Shown piece by piece: positions 60,868 to 64,000 of a stretch of 64,000 nt of DNA. Source of the stretch: Salinicoccus sesuvii (GTDB taxonomy: Bacteria; Bacillota; Bacilli; Staphylococcales; Salinicoccaceae). The stretch is taken from NCBI RefSeq assembly GCF_042648145.1, contig NZ_JBHRWV010000002.1, forward strand, positions 186,001-250,000. Direction: 5' to 3'. The translations under genes were made by a program, and so were the position numbers. Numbering within the stretch: the first letter of the stretch is position 1; each line of letters opens with the position of its first letter. The notes below the pieces were generated by a model. That model saw only the letters and a list, made by a program, of their open reading frames with translations, was not told the DNA's origin and made no database searches.

Positions 60868-61311
60868 ATGAGCGATAGAGAATCCATAATATCGATAGAA
60901 AAATCAATACGATATATATCGGCGCATGTAAAGAGTCATGGCCGGGAAATCCTTAAGGAGTACGAACTGTCTCCATTGCAGTTTGTAGCATTGCAATGGG
61001 TGGACGATAAGGTCGGAATCACAATCGGTGAACTATCGAGCAGGCTGGATCTTGCACATTCAACAACGACCGATATCGTCGATAAGCTAGAAAATGGCGG
61101 ATTTGTAGAAAGACAGAAATATGAGAAGGACAAACGCATTGTACTGGTTCTTATGAAGGATAAAGGTCTTGAAATTATCAAGGCAGTCATTGCGAAGCGT
61201 GTGTCATACATATCTGAAATAACGGATCATCTTTCTGCAAAAGAACGTGATATGCTACCTGGCATTCTGGAGTCGATACTGCATGAAAGTGAAAAGAAGA
61301 GCGATGAATAA
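60868..61311 (+). CDS. MarR family regulator (YsmB type)
   Basis: Winged-helix regulator of 147 residues: ISAHVKSHGREILKEYELSPLQF at the dimer end, recognition region TIGELSSRLDLAHSTTTDIVDKLE, and wing GFVERQKYEKDKRIVLVLM with the usual D-K-R. Position between sdhB and murI matches Bacillus YsmB. ACTGGGG precedes the ATG weakly. It overlaps the start of murI by eight bases. The regulated genes and ligand are unknown. Confidence 0.93.
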   Translation: MSDRESIISIEKSIRYISAHVKSHGREILKEYELSPLQFVALQWVDDKVGITIGELSSRLDLAHSTTTDIVDKLENGGFVERQKYEKDKRIVLVLMKDKGLEIIKAVIAKRVSYISEITDHLSAKERDMLPGILESILHESEKKSDE

Positions 61312-62134
61312 TCCAATCGGCGTGATGGACTCAGGTGTTGGCGGACTGACCGTCGCCAAGGAGATTATGAGACAGCTGCCGGACGAATCAATCGTTTATT
61401 TCGGAGATCTCGACCGATGTCCCTACGGTAGCCGCTCCATGGCGGAAGTTAGACGTTTTACACTGCAGGTAGCCGATCATCTCGTGAGCCGGGGTATCAA
61501 AATGCTAGTTGTGGCTTGTAATACCGCAACCGCAGCGGCACTGCACATTTTAGAGAAACGGTACGATATCCCTGTCATCGGTGTGATTAATCCAGGTGCA
61601 CGGAGTGCGATACAAAGTAGCGCGAACCAAGATGTCATCGTGTTGGCTACGGAAGGTACTGTCACCTCAGAAGCTTATCCGAAAGCAATCCATCAGATCA
61701 ATCATCGTTTTAAGATACAGAGTACCGCCTGTCCGAAATTTGTTCCACTTGTTGAAGAACTGAGGTACAAGGATAAGGTGGTCGTGCGCATCGTACTTCA
61801 TCAAACGTTAAAGCACCTTGCGGATACACGGGCGGATACTGTCATTCTCGGCTGTACACACTATCCTTTGTTGGCTGATGAAATCAGAGATTATTTCTAT
61901 GGCAGAAAAAAAGTGATTGATTCTGGCTATGAGACAGCACGTGAAGTCAGTGCAATGCTTACATTGTTGAAAGGGCACGCCTCCCCAAGATCAAATCCCG
62001 AACATTTGATGATCGTCAATGGCAAAACTGAACGCTTTGAATATATATTGAAAGACTGGATGCCTTTTATAGAATACAGGCTTGAACAAGTGGAGTTGGA
62101 GGAGGAACGCTATGGTGAAGATAGTAGTGGCTAG
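61304..62134 (+). CDS. murI: Glutamate racemase
   Basis: Makes D-glutamate for peptidoglycan (276 residues). Starts MNNPIGVMDSGVGGLTVAKEI. The two catalytic cysteines are Cys72 in VVACNTATAAA and the one in ILGCTHYPLL (about 184). The ATG is inside the marR 3' end; the longer in-frame reading at 61247 is a shadow of marR. Overlaps rdgB by 23 bases, so marR-murI-rdgB-metallophosphatase is one operon. Confidence 0.97.
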   Translation: MNNPIGVMDSGVGGLTVAKEIMRQLPDESIVYFGDLDRCPYGSRSMAEVRRFTLQVADHLVSRGIKMLVVACNTATAAALHILEKRYDIPVIGVINPGARSAIQSSANQDVIVLATEGTVTSEAYPKAIHQINHRFKIQSTACPKFVPLVEELRYKDKVVVRIVLHQTLKHLADTRADTVILGCTHYPLLADEIRDYFYGRKKVIDSGYETAREVSAMLTLLKGHASPRSNPEHLMIVNGKTERFEYILKDWMPFIEYRLEQVELEEERYGEDSSG

Positions 62135-62714
62135 TGGCAACAAAGGGAAAATCAATGATTTTAAGGCAATTTTTCCGAATCATAACATTGTGGGCATTAA
62201 GGAAATTCTGCCTGATTTTTCAGTTGAAGAGACAGAAGACACATTTATCGGTAATGCTGTACTGAAGGCTGAAGCGGCTGCAGAGGCATTGGGTATGCCC
62301 GTAATCAGTGACGATTCTGGGTTGTCGGTTGATATACTGAATGGCGCACCAGGTGTCTACTCAGCACGATATGCAGGACCAGAAGCGACCGATGAAGAGA
62401 ATAATCGAAAACTTCTATCAGCACTTGAAGGCCAGGTGGACCGCAAGGCCCATTTCACAAGTGCGATCGCTTTAGCGATTCCGGGCATGGAGACCAGAAC
62501 ATATACAGGTGAGTTGCACGGAGAAGTATTGAAATCGCCGCAAGGGGTGCATGGTTTTGGTTACGACCCTCTGTTCAAAACAGCAGACGGCAGGTTCTTG
62601 GGCATGATTAGTACTGAAGAAAAAGGGGAAATAAGTCATAGAAGAAATGCACTCAATCGTCTGATGGAGGATAAGCAGGTCTTTAATTTACTCATACGAT
62701 TCAATGAGGGGTGA
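62112..62714 (+). CDS. rdgB: Non-canonical purine NTP pyrophosphatase
   Basis: Hydrolyses dITP/XTP to clean the nucleotide pool (200 residues). HAM1/RdgB motifs: VVASGNKGKINDF at the N-terminus, EETEDTFIGNAVLKAEAA, ISDDSGLSVD, APGVYSARYAG and GFGYDPLF. GGAGGAGG precedes the ATG at 62112; the upstream in-frame ATG at 62082 is before that site. Followed by the metallophosphatase five bases later. Confidence 0.97.
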   Translation: MVKIVVASGNKGKINDFKAIFPNHNIVGIKEILPDFSVEETEDTFIGNAVLKAEAAAEALGMPVISDDSGLSVDILNGAPGVYSARYAGPEATDEENNRKLLSALEGQVDRKAHFTSAIALAIPGMETRTYTGELHGEVLKSPQGVHGFGYDPLFKTADGRFLGMISTEEKGEISHRRNALNRLMEDKQVFNLLIRFNEG

Positions 62715-62719
62715 CGGAA

Positions 62720-63208
62720 ATGAAGATACTGATTGTAAGTGACAACCATGGTGAGCACGGTATAGGATATGAAGCATTTGGCAGAAATGCGGGAGAGTTG
62801 AACATTCATCTTGGAGACAGCGAGTTCAGCTATGACGATACGGAAATGGCACATTTTGAACGTGTAGCGGGCAATGTCGATAACGACAGTCGTTATCCAG
62901 TCGAAGGCTATAATGAAGAGGCGCAAGCTTTTTATACACATGGACATTTCTACGATATCAAAGAGAACCGCGAAATACTTGCGGACCGTGCACGTGAGTA
63001 CGATGCCAAGTACGCATTTTATGGTCATTCTCATGTGGCCAAAGCTGAGAAAGTCGGAGACATCTACTGTATCAATCCGGGTAGCATTTCGAACTCAAAG
63101 GGCGAATTGGAAGAATCATACGCAGTACTCGATACTACGAGCAACATCGTCACTTTCCTGAATAGGGTGCATCAGATGTTGCGTGAAGTCGATTTGGACA
63201 CGCTGTAG
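62720..63208 (+). CDS. ysnB: YfcE/MJ0936-type metallophosphoesterase (YsnB)
   Basis: Calcineurin-like phosphoesterase of 162 residues. Metal-binding motifs in order: VSDNHG, HLGDSE, GNVDND, THGHFYD and YGHSHVA, then NPGS. GAGGGG precedes the ATG at 62720. Same position after rdgB as in Bacillus and Staphylococcus. The substrate is not known. Its stop codon lies at the edge of a terminator palindrome. Confidence 0.94.
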   Translation: MKILIVSDNHGEHGIGYEAFGRNAGELNIHLGDSEFSYDDTEMAHFERVAGNVDNDSRYPVEGYNEEAQAFYTHGHFYDIKENREILADRAREYDAKYAFYGHSHVAKAEKVGDIYCINPGSISNSKGELEESYAVLDTTSNIVTFLNRVHQMLREVDLDTL

Positions 63209-63232
63209 ACCAGGGCCACCTGGTCTATTTTA
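63207..63232. terminator. Bidirectional terminator after ysnB
   Basis: AGACCAGG (63207-63214) and CCTGGTCT (63219-63226) pair perfectly over a four-base loop, then ATTTTA. Shared with the convergent small membrane protein gene ending at 63225. Confidence 0.82.
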
Positions 63233-63458
63233 GTAGAAATGATACCATCATGATGATCGTAAGAAGCAGAATGATCCATTCCATCGTATCGCTGTCTTTA
63301 CGGAATTTAATGGTGAAAGACGTCATGATGATCAGTACTAGAGACGCAATGATAAATATAGCAGATCGCATTTCGAAGTTCGTATATTGTACACTCAAAT
63401 ATAGGATGGAGAGAATAATAAAATAGGTTGCCAAAGACAGTCTGACAGTGTTTTTCAT
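63225..63458 (-). CDS. Small three-span membrane protein
   Basis: Unrecognised 77-residue membrane protein with three hydrophobic stretches (LATYFIILSILYLSV, AIFIIASLVLIIMTSF and WIILLLTIIMMVSFLL) and a basic/acidic turn FRKDSDTME between the second and third. Minus-strand ribosome site GAAAGGA supports the ATG. No motif gives a function. Confidence 0.72.
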   Translation of the reverse strand: MKNTVRLSLATYFIILSILYLSVQYTNFEMRSAIFIIASLVLIIMTSFTIKFRKDSDTMEWIILLLTIIMMVSFLLK

Positions 63459-63505
63459 ATGTATACTTTTCCTTTCTCTTAATCCTTAATCCAGGAGGGT
63501 CTATT

Positions 63506-63877
63506 GTGAATATACTTTATTTCGATGACGATTGCATTATCTGCAATCGATTCGCCAAAATCATTACTCGACTCGACCGCAAGGATATCTTGCGCTTCGC
63601 ATCGATAAAAGCACTGGATGGTATTATCCCGAAGCATATTGATTCCGTGGTTTACTATTCAGATGATCTGTATCTTCATTCCGATGCCATAATCGAAGTG
63701 TTTGCTGATACGACACGAATTGGAGCCATACGTGGGTTAAAGATTATACCGGTATGCTGGCGCAATGCACTGTACCGTTTCATTGCCAATAACCGCTATC
63801 GGCTTAATACGAAAATGGAATGCACCATTGACCATGAAGTCAGAAAGAAAATCATCAGTTCCGACAGTCCATCATGA
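63506..63877 (+). CDS. DCC family (DUF393) thiol-disulfide oxidoreductase-like protein
   Basis: Protein of 123 residues beginning NILYFDDDCIICNRFAK, the D-x-x-C-x-x-C motif that names the DCC/DUF393 family. The conserved later part (SDAIIEVFADT, then a W-R-N-ALYRFIANNRYR helix) is also present. The start is GTG after GGAGGG. The family is thought to be thioredoxin-like, with no reaction shown. It stands alone before the acetyltransferase. Confidence 0.9.
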   Translation: MNILYFDDDCIICNRFAKIITRLDRKDILRFASIKALDGIIPKHIDSVVYYSDDLYLHSDAIIEVFADTTRIGAIRGLKIIPVCWRNALYRFIANNRYRLNTKMECTIDHEVRKKIISSDSPS

Positions 63878-63918
63878 GTATCCGAATCCAACAATAATCA
63901 TTATAGAAGGAATGTGTT

Positions 63919-64000
63919 ATGATGATCATCAAAGTCGACGAAGAAATAGAACTCAGAGCAGTACAACAGAAAGATTATAAAATGGTATATGATACAGTCG
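63919..64000 (+). CDS. N-acetyltransferase (GNAT/RimL-like), 5' part
   Basis: Open frame running off the right edge: about 27 codons, MMIIKVDEEIELRAVQQKDYKMVYDTV in pieces. The pattern of a short strand, I-E-L-R-x-V, then D-x-x-x-V-Y is typical of the first strand and helix of RimL-type GNAT acetyltransferases. AAGG lies eight bases upstream. A second ATG (63922) follows directly. Too little is visible for certainty. Confidence 0.55.
   Translation, partial: MMIIKVDEEIELRAVQQKDYKMVYDTV

Noticed and set aside
1..64000. CRISPR array, insertion sequence, prophage, tRNA or rRNA genes
   Set aside because: No regularly spaced repeats, transposase-like frames, att-type duplications or tRNA/rRNA signatures were found on reading.

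Overview
This window looks like chromosomal core of a low-to-mid GC Gram-positive coccus of the family Staphylococcaceae. Protein sequences such as Tpx, LuxS, GapB and the PHP-degenerate DnaE resemble Staphylococcus, and the gene order is the Staphylococcus/Bacillus one (ackA ... nrnA-dnaE-malic enzyme-accDA-pfkA-pyk ... citZ-icd ... polA-mutM-coaE-gapB-nrdR-dnaB-dnaI-thrS-infC-rpmI-rplT ... pheST ... rnhC-zapA-cvpA-polX-mutS2-trxA-uvrC-sdhCAB-murI-rdgB). It differs from S. aureus in several ways. An LDH-type malate dehydrogenase and an AbgT transporter sit where phoPR would be, a GntR gene lies between malic enzyme and accD, and RNase HIII is shortened. A Salinicoccus/Jeotgalicoccus-type relative is my best guess from these clues, not a proven assignment. 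No rRNA, tRNA, CRISPR array, insertion sequence or prophage was seen.

Layout. 1-4 kb: end of sppA, RDD protein, tpx, ytxK-type methyltransferase and ackA. 4-12.5 kb: a more variable stretch with a coiled-coil lipoprotein ending in two Ltp-type repeats, a small membrane protein, a DEDDh-BRCT exonuclease, a universal stress protein, ald, a zinc alcohol dehydrogenase, an unrecognised 192-residue protein, a UPF0173 hydrolase, a HTH-DRTGG-CBS-hotdog protein and YtpI. 12.5-23 kb: nrnA, dnaE, a malic enzyme-GntR-accD-accA cluster, then pfkA-pyk. 23-31 kb: lipoprotein, DUF485 plus solute symporter, citZ-icd-mdh and AbgT. 31-39 kb: polA-mutM-coaE, gapB, nrdR-dnaB-dnaI. 39-49 kb: thrS and pheST each behind a T-box leader, infC-rpmI-rplT behind an L20-type leader, an M42 peptidase, an rRNA methyltransferase and luxS. 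49-64 kb: a short rnhC, zapA-cvpA-polX-mutS2-trxA-uvrC, sdhCAB, marR-murI-rdgB-yfcE-like, a small membrane protein, a DCC-family protein and the start of an acetyltransferase.

Most genes serve central carbon flow (glycolysis, gluconeogenic GapB, TCA entry, acetate and fatty-acid precursor supply) or replication, repair and translation. The regulatory sites tie these together. A FadR-type palindrome lies exactly where transcription of the malic enzyme-GntR-accDA cluster should start. A pair of perfect CcpN-type boxes flanks the gapB promoter, and a one-mismatch cre site precedes pfkA. Protein-level oddities are a Tpx without its resolving cysteine, an RNase HIII without its N-terminal domain, a GntR regulator without a full effector domain, and a hidden 32-residue membrane peptide between mutS2 and trxA. 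I found no clearly new multi-gene system. The best accessory candidate is the Ltp-like lipoprotein.
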